Assembly: GCF_900091725.1 (NCBI RefSeq)
Contig: NZ_FMBW01000026.1
Coordinates: forward strand, 62,001 to 126,000
Source of the DNA: Streptomyces sp. DvalAA-43
Lineage (GTDB): Bacteria > Actinomycetota > Actinomycetes > Streptomycetales > Streptomycetaceae
DNA length: 64,000 nucleotides
Reading direction: 5' to 3'
Shown here: piece by piece, positions 56,287 to 64,000 of the stretch
Numbering within the stretch: position 1 is the stretch's first letter
How the letters are laid out: every line of letters starts with the position of its first letter
The notes under the pieces: generated by a model
What the model saw: only the letters and a program-made list of their open reading frames with translations
What the model was told of the DNA's origin: nothing
Databases searched by the model: none
Position numbers and translations under genes: made by a program

Positions 56287-57681
56287 GTGCTGCATCAGTT
56301 TTCGCTCCCCGACCGCAGGGTGGCCGCCGCCGCGGGCGGCGTTCTCCTGCTGGCGGCCCTGGGGATCAACACCCCCGCGCAGGCCGCGAGTTACGGAACA
56401 CCGACGATCGGGCTCTCGGTCTCCTACCTCTCCGGCGCCGTCGGCGCGACCGCCGACCCCGTGGTGACCGTCACCGTCGCGCAGAGCGGTGCCGACGTGG
56501 CCGCGCTGGGCGTCGCGGCCTCCGCCTCCTCCAAGCCGTCCGTCGCCGGGACCGGTGATGTGACCGTCACGGGGACCGGAGGCACCCGGCAGCTCGCGGT
56601 CGCCGCACACGGGCGCGGCTACACCGACCTCACGATCAAGGTCACCGGGCTCGGCGGCAAGACCGCCACCAAGAAGCTGCACTACGCCGCCTCCGCCGCC
56701 GTGCGGAACGCCGCCGACACCCGCTACCTCACCGGCTCCTCGGACGCCTCGGCCGCCGTCGACGTCGGCGGCGGGTACGTGGTCGTGGCCGACGACGAGT
56801 CCAACACCCTGCGCCTGTACGACCGTTCCATCTCCGGCGGGCCGGTGAAGAGCTGGGACGTCGGCTCGGAGCTCGGGGTGTCGAAGGAGGTCGACATCGA
56901 GGGCGCGGCCCGGGTCGGCAACACCATCTACTGGACCGGTTCGCTGGGCAACAACAAGGACGGCGAGTACAAGGCCCCCCGCAACACCGTCTTCACCACG
57001 GAGGTGACCGGGTCGGGCGCCGCCACGCAGCTGACGGTGGGCGGCTCGTACAAGAAGCTCCGGGACGACCTCGTCGCCTGGGACAAGGCCAACGGCGACC
57101 GGCTCGGCTTCGCCGCGGGGACGGCGGACGGTGAAGTGCCCAAGCAGATCGACGGGTTCAACATCGAGGGCCTGGAGTTCGCACCCGGCTCGACGACCAC
57201 CGCGTACCTCGGGTTCCGGGCGCCGCTGGTGCCGCCGAAGTCGGGCGGCAAGGCCCTGATCGTGCCCGTCACCAACTTCGACAAGGTGGCCGGCAGCGGG
57301 AAGAAGGCGGTCATGGGCGAGCCGATCGAGCTGGACCTCGGCGGGCTCAGCATCCGGGACATCCGGAAGAACGCCGCCGACCAGTATCTGATCGTGGCCG
57401 GTTCCTGGGCGGCCGACGACAACGCCGACCCGTACGCCCTCTACCGCTGGGACGGTGTCGCCGGACACGCGCCGGTCAAGCGGGCCGATCTGCCGACGGC
57501 GGACCCGGGCGGCTGGGAGGCCGTCGTGGAGGTTCCGGACCTCACGGCTCCGGGCGCCCGCGCACAGCTGATCACGGATGCCGGATCGGCCGATCTGTAC
57601 GGGGACGGCACGGAGGCGAAGGATCTCGACCACGCCGAGTGGAAGAAGTCGCGGGCCGTCTGGTTCACCGTCGGAAGCTGA
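56287..57681 (+). CDS. secreted DUF3616-like protein
   Basis: A 464-residue exported protein. A signal peptide spans residues ~1-33 (VAAAAGGVLLLAALGINTPAQAA). Residues ~35-135 look like an immunoglobulin-like beta domain (VTVTVAQSGADVAALGV ... GRGYTDLTIKVTGLGGKTATKKL). The remainder resembles the DUF3616 beta-propeller-type region (DVGGGYVVVADDESNTLRLYDR, VDIEGAARVGNTIYWTGSLGNNKDG, NIEGLEFAPGSTTTAYLGFRAPLV). GTG start after GAGAGG. Function unknown. Confidence 0.8.
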   Translation: MLHQFSLPDRRVAAAAGGVLLLAALGINTPAQAASYGTPTIGLSVSYLSGAVGATADPVVTVTVAQSGADVAALGVAASASSKPSVAGTGDVTVTGTGGTRQLAVAAHGRGYTDLTIKVTGLGGKTATKKLHYAASAAVRNAADTRYLTGSSDASAAVDVGGGYVVVADDESNTLRLYDRSISGGPVKSWDVGSELGVSKEVDIEGAARVGNTIYWTGSLGNNKDGEYKAPRNTVFTTEVTGSGAATQLTVGGSYKKLRDDLVAWDKANGDRLGFAAGTADGEVPKQIDGFNIEGLEFAPGSTTTAYLGFRAPLVPPKSGGKALIVPVTNFDKVAGSGKKAVMGEPIELDLGGLSIRDIRKNAADQYLIVAGSWAADDNADPYALYRWDGVAGHAPVKRADLPTADPGGWEAVVEVPDLTAPGARAQLITDAGSADLYGDGTEAKDLDHAEWKKSRAVWFTVGS

Positions 57682-57712
57682 CGGACGGGCCGGATCCGCG
57701 CTGCGGGACGCG

Positions 57713-57741
57713 AACGGCCACGCCCGCCGGGCGTGGCCGTT
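57713..57741. terminator. hairpin between convergent genes
   Basis: AACGGCCACGCCC (57713-57725) pairs with GGGCGTGGCCGTT (57729-57741) around GCC, followed by TTCC. It serves the secreted protein gene and possibly the membrane protein gene opposite. Confidence 0.82.
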
Positions 57742-57782
57742 TCCTTCGGAGGCGGACGCGGGCGTACCCGCGCGGCGCGGTC

Positions 57783-58880
57783 CTAGAAGCCGTACCGCGG
57801 ACCGGGCTGCGCGGGTACACCCGCCGCCTCGGCGAGGGCCGGGCCCAGGTTCTCCGTGCGCATGCGCCGGTCGACGTAGAGCAGGCCGGTCACCAGCGGT
57901 GGGAAGACCGCCGTGATGAACTGACTGACCAGCTGCCCCAGGGCCATGATCACCATGTAGCCGCTCATGGCGAAGACGATCGCGGTGGGGTTGGGGTCCT
58001 CGTCCAGCGTCGTCCCGCCGATGACGCCGGAGAACATGCCGAGGAACGAGAACGGGATCTGGACGATGTAGCTCGCCACGGAGGCCAGGACCAGGGCCAG
58101 CAGGCCCGTCCCGAAGATCCGCCACCAGTCGCCGCGCACCAGTTGGGCCGAGCGGCGCAGGGCGGCCACCGCGGACTGTCCCTCGAACACCGCGGCCGAG
58201 GGCGCCAGGCAGAACTTCACACAGAGCCAGATCGCGAGCGGGGCCGTGGCGAAGGCGCCCAGGAAGCCGAGCACGACCCACAGGGTGGCGCCGGTGTCGT
58301 GCGCCAGGGTGATCGCGCCGATCACGAGCGCGAAGAACCCGGCCACCATGAGCACCATCGGGATCATCGCGATCAGATACGTCAGGATCACCGTCCCGAT
58401 CACCGTCGGAACACGCGACCAGGCGCGGCGCCAGACGGCGGAGAAGGTGGTCGGCCTGCCCAGCACCGCCTCCTGGAGCACGGTGGGAACGGTCGCGTAC
58501 ATCATGGCCGTCGCGACCGAGAAGACGATCACCGCGAGCAGGCAGATGACGCCGAGACCGACCACGAGCGGAATCACGTCGGAGGAACGCGGCTCCTCGT
58601 CGGCGCTGAGCGAGAAGACCGTGTGCAGATGGCCGCTGACCACGGAATACGCGATCACGACCGTGACCACCATGATCGCCAGCGCCCCGCCGAACACGAC
58701 GGCGCCCATGCCGAACAGCTGCTTCCAGTAGCGCCCCAGCGTGCTGAAGGCGCCGCCGAGTATGTCCCCGAGCTTCAAGGGCGCCAGCGGTATCACCCCG
58801 GGCTTGGGCGGTGGCGCCCACGGCCCCCAGCCCGGAGGTCCTCCGTACGGTGCTCCGCCCCACCCTGCGTCCTGCGCCAC
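57783..58880 (-). CDS. polytopic membrane protein, GDPD-membrane-domain-like
   Basis: A 365-residue protein. A Gly/Pro-rich cytosolic N-terminus (GWGGAPYGGPPGWGPWAPPPKPG) precedes PLKLGDILGGAFSTLGRYWKQLFGMGAVVF, a motif typical of the membrane domain seen in glycerophosphoryl phosphodiesterase-like proteins, and about six membrane helices. No catalytic domain is present. The GTG at 58880 has GGAGCGACA upstream; the longer frame would add 36 unlikely residues. Function unknown. Confidence 0.8.
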   Translation of the reverse strand: MAQDAGWGGAPYGGPPGWGPWAPPPKPGVIPLAPLKLGDILGGAFSTLGRYWKQLFGMGAVVFGGALAIMVVTVVIAYSVVSGHLHTVFSLSADEEPRSSDVIPLVVGLGVICLLAVIVFSVATAMMYATVPTVLQEAVLGRPTTFSAVWRRAWSRVPTVIGTVILTYLIAMIPMVLMVAGFFALVIGAITLAHDTGATLWVVLGFLGAFATAPLAIWLCVKFCLAPSAAVFEGQSAVAALRRSAQLVRGDWWRIFGTGLLALVLASVASYIVQIPFSFLGMFSGVIGGTTLDEDPNPTAIVFAMSGYMVIMALGQLVSQFITAVFPPLVTGLLYVDRRMRTENLGPALAEAAGVPAQPGPRYGF

Positions 58881-58979
58881 TGTCGCTCCGTCGTCTCTCG
58901 TCGTACTGGTGTGCTGTCGGTCGGGACACCGTAACGTCCTGGCCGCCCGGAAGCCGCCGTGCTTCCGCGCATCCGGCGA

Positions 58980-58997
58980 TGCGTACACTCGTACACA
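58980..58997. promoter_or_regulatory. imperfect palindrome at the SMR gene start, candidate TetR operator
   Basis: TGCGTAC (58980-58986), 4 nt, GTACACA (58991-58997): 6 of 7 arm bases are complementary. The right arm ends on the A of the ATG. It would be well placed for control by the TetR protein encoded next. Confidence 0.4.
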
Positions 58998-59317
58998 TGG
59001 GATACGGACTGCTGGCCGCGGCGATCGCGGCGGAGGTGGCCGGTACGACGGCCATGAAGTACAGCGAGGGCTTCACCCGGCTCTGGCCCTCGCTGATCAC
59101 CGTCGCGGGATACCTCGTGGCCTTCGGGCTGCTCGCCCAGACGCTGAAGACGCTGTCGGTGGGCACCGCCTATGCCATCTGGGCCGGGATCGGCACCGCC
59201 GCCATCGCCGCGATCGGCATCCTCTTCATGGGCGAGTCCGGCAGCCCGGTCAAGCTGGCGGGCATAGCGCTGGTGATCGCCGGAGTGGTGGTGCTGAACC
59301 TGGGCGGGGCCCACTGA
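58997..59317 (+). CDS. small multidrug resistance (SMR) efflux protein
   Basis: A 106-residue, four-helix transporter. The membrane-embedded Glu is in AAAIAAEVAGTTAMKYSEGFTRLWPS (E14 region). LITVAGYLVAFGLLAQTLKTLSVGTAYAIWAGIGTAAIAAIGILFMGES is the full EmrE/SugE-type pattern. It exports quaternary ammonium or similar cations, or guanidinium, by proton antiport. It is coupled to the TetR gene by a TGATG overlap. Confidence 0.93.
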   Translation: MGYGLLAAAIAAEVAGTTAMKYSEGFTRLWPSLITVAGYLVAFGLLAQTLKTLSVGTAYAIWAGIGTAAIAAIGILFMGESGSPVKLAGIALVIAGVVVLNLGGAH

Positions 59318-59853
59318 TGGCGCGCCGCTACGACCCCGAGCGGCGCGACCGAATCATCGACGCCGCGATCAGGGTGGTCGGCGCCCGGGGCATCGCGGGG
59401 CTGAGCCATCGTTCCGTCGCGGCCGAGGCCGATGTGCCGCTCGGCTCGACGACGTATCACTTCGCCTCGCTGGACGAGCTGTTGACCGCGGCGCTGCGCC
59501 GGTCGAACGAGAACTTCGCCGAGGTCATGCGGGAGAGCGAGGCGCTGGCCGACCCGGAGGCCGACCTCGCCGAGGAGCTGGCCGGGCTGCTGGGGGAGTA
59601 CTTCTCCGGCGGGCGCGGACGGGCCGAGCTGGAGTACGAGCTCTATCTCGCCGCGCTCCGCAGGCCCGCGCTGCGCCCCGTCGCCGCCGAGTGGACCGAC
59701 GGCACCGCCGAGCTGCTGTCCCGGCGTACCGACCCGGCCACGGCGCGTGCGCTGATCGCGCTCATGGACGGGATCTGCCTCCAGGTGCTGCTCACCGGCG
59801 GCGCGTACGACGAGGCGTACGCGCGGGAGATGCTGGGACGGATCGCGGGCTGA
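59317..59853 (+). CDS. TetR-family regulator
   Basis: A 178-residue repressor. HTH: RRDRIIDAAIRVVGARGIAGLSHRSVAAEADVPLGSTTYHFASLDELLTAALRR. The C-terminal helical domain (YELYLAALRRPALRPVAAEWTDGTAELLSRR) resembles the TetR_C group near pumps. Its overlap with the SMR gene strongly suggests it regulates that pump and itself. The ligand is unknown. Confidence 0.92.
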   Translation: MARRYDPERRDRIIDAAIRVVGARGIAGLSHRSVAAEADVPLGSTTYHFASLDELLTAALRRSNENFAEVMRESEALADPEADLAEELAGLLGEYFSGGRGRAELEYELYLAALRRPALRPVAAEWTDGTAELLSRRTDPATARALIALMDGICLQVLLTGGAYDEAYAREMLGRIAG

Positions 59854-59924
59854 CGGCCTACGCGCGAGCGCCGGGCGTTCCCGCGCCCGGGACGGCCGCG
59901 ACACGCGGGTCGCCCCGCCGCCTC

Positions 59925-60812
59925 TCAGGCGCCGGACGGGCCCCCGTTCCGTACCGCCGCCAGCGCCGCCCGGACGCTCTCCTCGATGTCCGTGATCGGG
60001 TAGAGCGCCTCGCGCACCGTCCGGTCGCGGTCCACCACCAGGGTCAGCCGCTTCAGCCGGCTGGTTCCCCCCGTGCGGAAGGTCGGCAGGCGCAGCGCCG
60101 CCGTCAGTTCCAGCTCCGCGTCGGACAGCAGCGGGAACCGCAGCCGCTCCGCCTCCGCGAAGGCCCGCTGCTCGTCCGGGCGCTGGGTGGAGATCCCGCA
60201 CACGCTCGCACCCGCCGCCGTGAACTCGGCCGACCGGTCGCGGTACGTGCAGGATTCGAGCGTGCAGCCGCTCGTGCCCGGGATCTCGGACCAGCCCGGC
60301 GGATAGGCGTCACGGCGGGTGTAGGCACCGGGGAAGAAGTACAGAACGGTGTACGGGGTGCCGGCGACCGGGTCGCGCGAGGCTCCCTCGTGGTCGATCA
60401 GCCGCAGCTCGGGCAGGCGCGTGCCCACCAGGGCGTGCACCCGTGCCGCCTCCTTCGAGCTCTCCGCGGCCGTCGCCATCGTCTCCCCGTCCCCCAGCAC
60501 CCAGGTGTCGCCCCAGTCCTGGAGCGCGATCAGCACGGGCAGCAGGGCGCGGCCCCGCCGGGTCAGCCGGTACTCGTAGCGGGGTGGCCGGTCCTGGTAG
60601 GGCTCCCGGGAGAGCACCCCCGCGTCGACCAGCAGCCGCAGCCGCTCGGTCAGCACCTTGCGGGACACGCCCAGCTCCTCCTGGAGCGCGTCGAAGCGAT
60701 GCACCCCGCGTGCCGCGTCCCGCACGATCAGCAGGGTCCACCAGTCGCCGACGACATCGAGCGCCTGGGCGATCGCGCAGTCGGCGTCGGCCAGGCTGGT
60801 GCGCTGGGGCAT
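59925..60812 (-). CDS. HxlR-type regulator fused to a peroxiredoxin (PrxQ/BCP-like) domain
   Basis: A 295-residue two-domain protein. Residues 1-~105 are an HxlR winged helix (DCAIAQALDVVGDWWTLLIVRDAARGVHRFDALQEELGVSRKVLTERLRLL ... YRLTRRGRAL) with Cys12 at the position used for redox sensing in some HxlR/YodB-type regulators. Residues ~128-290 are an AhpC/TSA thioredoxin fold, with PYTVLYFFPGA, then SGCTLESCTYRD giving C183 (peroxidatic position) and C188 (resolving position, PrxQ-like), and a C-terminal LTLVVDRDRTVREALYPI. It is divergent from an MFS gene. A self-contained peroxide or electrophile sensor is inferred. Confidence 0.88.
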   Translation of the reverse strand: MPQRTSLADADCAIAQALDVVGDWWTLLIVRDAARGVHRFDALQEELGVSRKVLTERLRLLVDAGVLSREPYQDRPPRYEYRLTRRGRALLPVLIALQDWGDTWVLGDGETMATAAESSKEAARVHALVGTRLPELRLIDHEGASRDPVAGTPYTVLYFFPGAYTRRDAYPPGWSEIPGTSGCTLESCTYRDRSAEFTAAGASVCGISTQRPDEQRAFAEAERLRFPLLSDAELELTAALRLPTFRTGGTSRLKRLTLVVDRDRTVREALYPITDIEESVRAALAAVRNGGPSGA

Positions 60813-60879
60813 GGTCTCCTCCGTCGGTCTCCCGCATCCACCTCTTACCGGATTGACCAGCAGGAAAGCATGATGTCAT

Positions 60880-60900
60880 AGTCCGTTCCCAAAGGAAACT
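60880..60900. promoter_or_regulatory. inverted repeat in the HxlR-Prx/MFS divergent region
   Basis: GTTCC-CAAA-GGAAA forms an imperfect inverted repeat flanked by AGTCC and CT. An ATGATGTCAT quasi-palindrome lies just before it (60870-60879). Both are candidate sites for the divergent regulator. Confidence 0.35.
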
Positions 60901-60908
60901 CACGGGGG

Positions 60909-62147
60909 GTGCTGGAGATGGGCTTCTTCGGGGTGGTGCGGGACGTGCCGCGCACGGTGCGGCTGCTGGCCTTCGGCTCCTTTCTCAACGGGGTCGTCAG
61001 CTTCACGTTCGTCTATCTCTTCCTCTATCTGACCGGCCCGCGCGGGCTGGGCGTCCCGCAGGCCGGACTCGTCGCGGGCATCGGCGGCGTCGGCCTGGTC
61101 GCGGGGAACTTCACCGGCGGCTGGTTCGGCGACCACTACGGCCACCGCCGGATGCTCCTGACCGGCGCGCTGGTCAGCGGCACCGCACTCGCGGCCCTGC
61201 CGCTCCTTCCGGTCGCGGCGATGTACGGGGTGCTGCCGCTCGCGCAGTACGCGGCGGGCGTCGTGCGCGCGGCCAACTCCGCGCTCGTCGCGGTCTCCGT
61301 CCCCGAGGGCGGACGGCGCCAGAGCTTCGCCCTCGTACGGGCCGGGGGCAACGCCGCGTTCGCCGTCGGCCCGCCGCTGGGCGCGCTGATCGCGGCCCGC
61401 TTCTCGTACGACTGGCTGTTCGTCGCCGACGGCCTCGGCACCCTGCTCTTCGCCGGGTACGCGGCGGCGGTGCTCCCGGCGCACGGCACCGCGCACACCC
61501 GGCCCGCCCACGATCCCGGCGCGCCCGGCCTCTGGCGGGAGCTGCGGGCCAGGCCCGCCGTGCCGGTGCTGCTCGCCGCGATCCTCTGCGTCGACCTCGT
61601 CTACCGGCAGCAGTACTCGACCCTGCCCGTCTTCCTCTCCGAACACGGCCACGGCGCCCAGTTCTACGGCTGGCTGCTCTCGGTCAACGGCGGCGTCATC
61701 CTGCTGCTGGAACTCCCCGCGGCGCATGTGCTGCGCCGACGGGCGCCCCTGGGCATCGTGGGCGCCGGGCTGCTGCTGGTGGGGCTGGGCTACGCGGTGC
61801 TGATCCCGGGGGCCGGGACGCTGTTCGCCATCACCATGATGGCCTCGCTGACCGCGGGCGAGATCCTCTACAAGACCACCGCGACGGCGTACGTCGCCGA
61901 CCAGGCCCCCGCCCATGCGCAGGGCCGCTTCCAGAGTCTGTACGCGGGCGCCTCCATCAGCGGCCAGGTGCTGGCGCCGCCGCTCGGCGGTGCGCTCTAC
62001 GCCCACGCGCCCGGACTGCTCTGGCCCGCGTGCGCGGTACTGGCCTGCGGTGCGGGGGTGGCGGTGCTGGCGGCGCGGCGGCTGCGGGGGCCGGTGCGCG
62101 AGTCGGCTCCCGTGCGTGCCCCCGGACGGCAGGCGCAGCCCGGCTGA
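60909..62147 (+). CDS. MFS transporter divergent from the HxlR-Prx gene
   Basis: A 412-residue, twelve-helix permease: [48 protein letters not shown] (motif A), [31 protein letters not shown] (motif C-like), and a C-terminal half ending in basic residues. The drug-efflux type is likely but the substrate is unknown. The start is GTG 60909 or ATG 60918 (GFFGVV); the latter has GGGGGG about 8 nt upstream. It is probably controlled by the divergent redox-type regulator. Confidence 0.88.
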   Translation: MLEMGFFGVVRDVPRTVRLLAFGSFLNGVVSFTFVYLFLYLTGPRGLGVPQAGLVAGIGGVGLVAGNFTGGWFGDHYGHRRMLLTGALVSGTALAALPLLPVAAMYGVLPLAQYAAGVVRAANSALVAVSVPEGGRRQSFALVRAGGNAAFAVGPPLGALIAARFSYDWLFVADGLGTLLFAGYAAAVLPAHGTAHTRPAHDPGAPGLWRELRARPAVPVLLAAILCVDLVYRQQYSTLPVFLSEHGHGAQFYGWLLSVNGGVILLLELPAAHVLRRRAPLGIVGAGLLLVGLGYAVLIPGAGTLFAITMMASLTAGEILYKTTATAYVADQAPAHAQGRFQSLYAGASISGQVLAPPLGGALYAHAPGLLWPACAVLACGAGVAVLAARRLRGPVRESAPVRAPGRQAQPG

Positions 62148-62261
62148 CCGGGTGGCCGGGGCTCAGGCGCCGGCTCGCGGCCGTCCGCCGGGCCTCCGGG
62201 CCCGTACCGCGACCATTCGGCGGGCTCCGGGGCGCGCGCCGCGACCATCCGGCGAGACCGG

Positions 62262-62292
62262 TTGGCTCCCGCGGTGCCTCGCCGGTTAGGTT
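62262..62292 (+). promoter_or_regulatory. probable dapD promoter (leaderless)
   Basis: TTGGCT (62262-62267), 19 nt, TAGGTT (62287-62292). The start codon lies 7 nt after the -10, so the mRNA would begin at or next to the ATG. Confidence 0.5.
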
Positions 62293-62299
62293 GCGTGTC

Positions 62300-63289
62300 A
62301 TGACCGACACGACTCCTGCTCGCACCACCGGCGCCGTCGCCGCCGGCCTCGCCACCATCGCCGGCGACGGTTCCGTTCTCGACACCTGGTTCCCCGCCCC
62401 CGAGCTCACCGCCGAGCCCGGCCCCGCCGGAACCGAACGGCTCACCCCCGACGGGGCCGTCAACCTCCTCGGCGAGGGAGCCGCCAAGGCCATCGGCGTG
62501 GACGCCCGCCGCGGTGTCGAGATCGTCGCCGTCCGTACGGTCATCGCCTCGCTCGACGACAAGCCGCTCGACGCGCACGACGCGTACCTGCGCCTGCACC
62601 TCCTCTCGCACCGACTCGTCCAGCCGCACGGCCAGAGCCTGGACGGACTCTTCGGCCTCCTCACCAACGTCGCCTGGACCTCGCTCGGCCCGGTCGCCGT
62701 CGACGACGTGGAGAAGGTGCGGCTGAACGCCCGCGCCGAGGGCCTGCACCTCCAGGTCACCTCGGTCGACAAGTTCCCCCGGATGACCGACTACGTCGCG
62801 CCGAAGGGCGTCCGGATCGCCGACGCCGACCGGGTCAGGCTCGGCGCGCACCTCGCCGCCGGCACGACCGTCATGCACGAGGGCTTCGTCAACTTCAACG
62901 CGGGCACCCTGGGCACGTCGATGGTCGAGGGCCGCATCTCCGCGGGTGTCGTCGTCGGCAACGGCTCCGACATCGGCGGCGGCGCCTCCACCATGGGCAC
63001 CCTCTCCGGCGGCGGCAAGGAGCGCATCGTCATCGGCGAGCGCTGCCTGATCGGCGCCGAGGCCGGTGTCGGCATCGCGCTCGGCGACGAGTGCGTCGTC
63101 GAGGCCGGGCTCTACGTCACGGCCGGTACCCGCGTCACGCTGCCGGACGGCCAGATCGTCAAGGCCCGTGAGCTCTCCGGCGCCTCGAACATCCTCTTCC
63201 GCCGCAACTCGGTCTCCGGCGCCGTCGAGGCCCGCCCGAACAACGCGGTCTGGGACGGCCTCAACGACGTCCTGCACAGCCACAATTAG
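62300..63289 (+). CDS. dapD: tetrahydrodipicolinate N-succinyltransferase
   Basis: A 329-residue enzyme of lysine/diaminopimelate synthesis, actinobacterial DapD type. The N-terminal domain has [19 protein letters not shown] and [15 protein letters not shown]. The C-terminal left-handed beta-helix has hexapeptide-repeat segments ([102 protein letters not shown]). ATG 62300 is preferred, as it follows the promoter directly. It is convergent with dapA; their stops overlap by 3 bp. Confidence 0.96.
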   Translation: MTDTTPARTTGAVAAGLATIAGDGSVLDTWFPAPELTAEPGPAGTERLTPDGAVNLLGEGAAKAIGVDARRGVEIVAVRTVIASLDDKPLDAHDAYLRLHLLSHRLVQPHGQSLDGLFGLLTNVAWTSLGPVAVDDVEKVRLNARAEGLHLQVTSVDKFPRMTDYVAPKGVRIADADRVRLGAHLAAGTTVMHEGFVNFNAGTLGTSMVEGRISAGVVVGNGSDIGGGASTMGTLSGGGKERIVIGERCLIGAEAGVGIALGDECVVEAGLYVTAGTRVTLPDGQIVKARELSGASNILFRRNSVSGAVEARPNNAVWDGLNDVLHSHN

Positions 63290-64000
63290 TCCGTGGCGGC
63301 CAGCAGTTCCCCGTAGATCCTCCGCAGCCCGTCGGTCGCCCCGCGTCCGGCGGGCTGCAGCGGTTCGCGGACCGGCCCGGCGCCGAGCAGCGCCTTGGCC
63401 GTGACCGTGCCGGGCAGCCCGGACGCCATCATCGCCTCGGCCAGAGGGGCGTTCAGCAGATTGAGCCGGGCGGCCCCGGCGGTGTCCCCGGCGTCGAACG
63501 CGTCCAGGACCGCACGCAGCTGACGGGGCGCCACATTGGCGACCGTGCTGACATAGCCGGCCGCGCCCACCGCGTACAGCGGCAGATTCAGCTCCTCGCA
63601 GCCCGAGTAGTACGCCAGCGAGGTCGCGCCGATCACCTTCGTGGAGCCGAGCAGGTCGTACGCGCAGTCCTTCACGGCCGCGACACGGGGGTGCTCCGCC
63701 AGCCGCAGCAGGGTCTCCGGCTCGATGCGGGTGCCGGTGCGGCCGGGGATGTCGTACAGCATCAGCGGGAGGCCGGTCGCGTCGGCGACCCGTCTGAAGT
63801 GCGCCTCGACGGCGGCCTGGGGCGGCCGGCTGTAATAGGGCGTCACCACCAGCAGGCCGTCCGCGCCCGCCCGCTCGGCCTGCCGGGCGAGCTCCACGGT
63901 GTGCCGGGTGTCCGCGCTGCCGACCCCGGCGACGACCGGCACGCCGTCGCCGACCGCCGCCCGGACCGCCCGCAGCAGCGCGGTCTTCTCGGCGTCGGTG
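63286..64000 (-). CDS. dapA: 4-hydroxy-tetrahydrodipicolinate synthase (5' partial)
   Basis: The C-terminal ~237 residues of a DapA-family aldolase; the frame stays open to the right edge ([28 protein letters not shown]), so the start is outside the window. The catalytic Tyr is in [11 protein letters not shown] and the Schiff-base Lys in [35 protein letters not shown] is also typical. DapA and DapD act in the same lysine pathway, and here they face each other. Other DapA-fold lyases are possible, but the neighbour favours DapA. Confidence 0.9.
   Translation of the reverse strand, partial: TDAEKTALLRAVRAAVGDGVPVVAGVGSADTRHTVELARQAERAGADGLLVVTPYYSRPPQAAVEAHFRRVADATGLPLMLYDIPGRTGTRIEPETLLRLAEHPRVAAVKDCAYDLLGSTKVIGATSLAYYSGCEELNLPLYAVGAAGYVSTVANVAPRQLRAVLDAFDAGDTAGAARLNLLNAPLAEAMMASGLPGTVTAKALLGAGPVREPLQPAGRGATDGLRRIYGELLAATD

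Overview
The window is ordinary chromosomal DNA from a high-GC actinomycete, almost certainly a Streptomyces. The evidence is the very high GC content, frequent GTG/TTG starts, ATGA/GTGA gene overlaps, mycothiol-type enzymes, RbpA, OpcA, WhiA, a SufR-led suf operon and several ter-type genes. No rRNA, tRNA, CRISPR array, transposase, prophage or integrase was seen, so this looks like conserved core chromosome rather than an island. Some starts remain uncertain; where I moved a start from the longest reading frame, the reason is given in the entry.

Layout. (1) 1-9.8 kb: small accessory genes. These include an HxlR/SCP2 regulator (5' truncated), a nucleotidyltransferase, a uridine-kinase-like protein, a psuG-psuK pseudouridine catabolism pair, a cupin, an MFS pump, ogt, a secreted glycerophosphodiester phosphodiesterase and an MHYT membrane sensor. 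(2) 9.8-26.5 kb: uvrB, a ter group (terD, a TerD/FtsK-like protein, and terC behind a yybP-ykoY manganese riboswitch), uvrA, a Rieske lipoprotein, an HTH regulator divergent from a secreted papain-like protease operon, and uvrC. (3) 26.5-35.6 kb: the uvrC-rapZ-yvcK-whiA overlapping operon, then gap, pgk, tpiA, secG, rbpA and pgi. (4) 35.6-44.7 kb: two PH-domain membrane proteins, a VOC protein, and on the minus strand the pentose-phosphate operon tkt-tal-zwf-opcA-pgl. (5) 45-49.4 kb: ctaB and ctaA (heme O/A synthesis) and an ABC-2 exporter. (6) 49.5-56.1 kb: the complete sufR-B-D-Rieske-C-S-U-T Fe-S assembly operon, closed by a 20-bp terminator stem. (7) 56.2-64 kb: a secreted DUF3616-like protein, a membrane protein, an SMR pump with its TetR regulator, an HxlR-peroxiredoxin fusion divergent from an MFS pump, dapD, and the 3' part of dapA, which runs off the window.

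How the genes work together. The window brings together nucleotide excision repair (uvrA, uvrB, uvrC) and direct alkylation repair (ogt); glycolysis and the pentose-phosphate pathway with the glucose/NADPH-linked regulators OpcA, YvcK and RapZ; Fe-S and heme supply; and developmental control (WhiA). The strongest regulatory signals are three DNA-damage-type promoters (TTGTCAGTG-N8-TACGGT at ogt and uvrB, a variant at uvrC), a SufR-type operator CAAC-N6-GTTG on the sufR start codon, and the manganese riboswitch before terC.

The less usual items are: the HxlR-peroxiredoxin fusion; the TerD/FtsK-like protein with no recognisable P-loop; the HTH/secreted protease module with a perfect GTGAACGTTCAC palindrome; Lys/Ala-rich tails on UvrA and OpcA; and three short phased repeat arrays (22 bp before uvrB, 23 bp after uvrA, 33 bp between tkt and ctaB).
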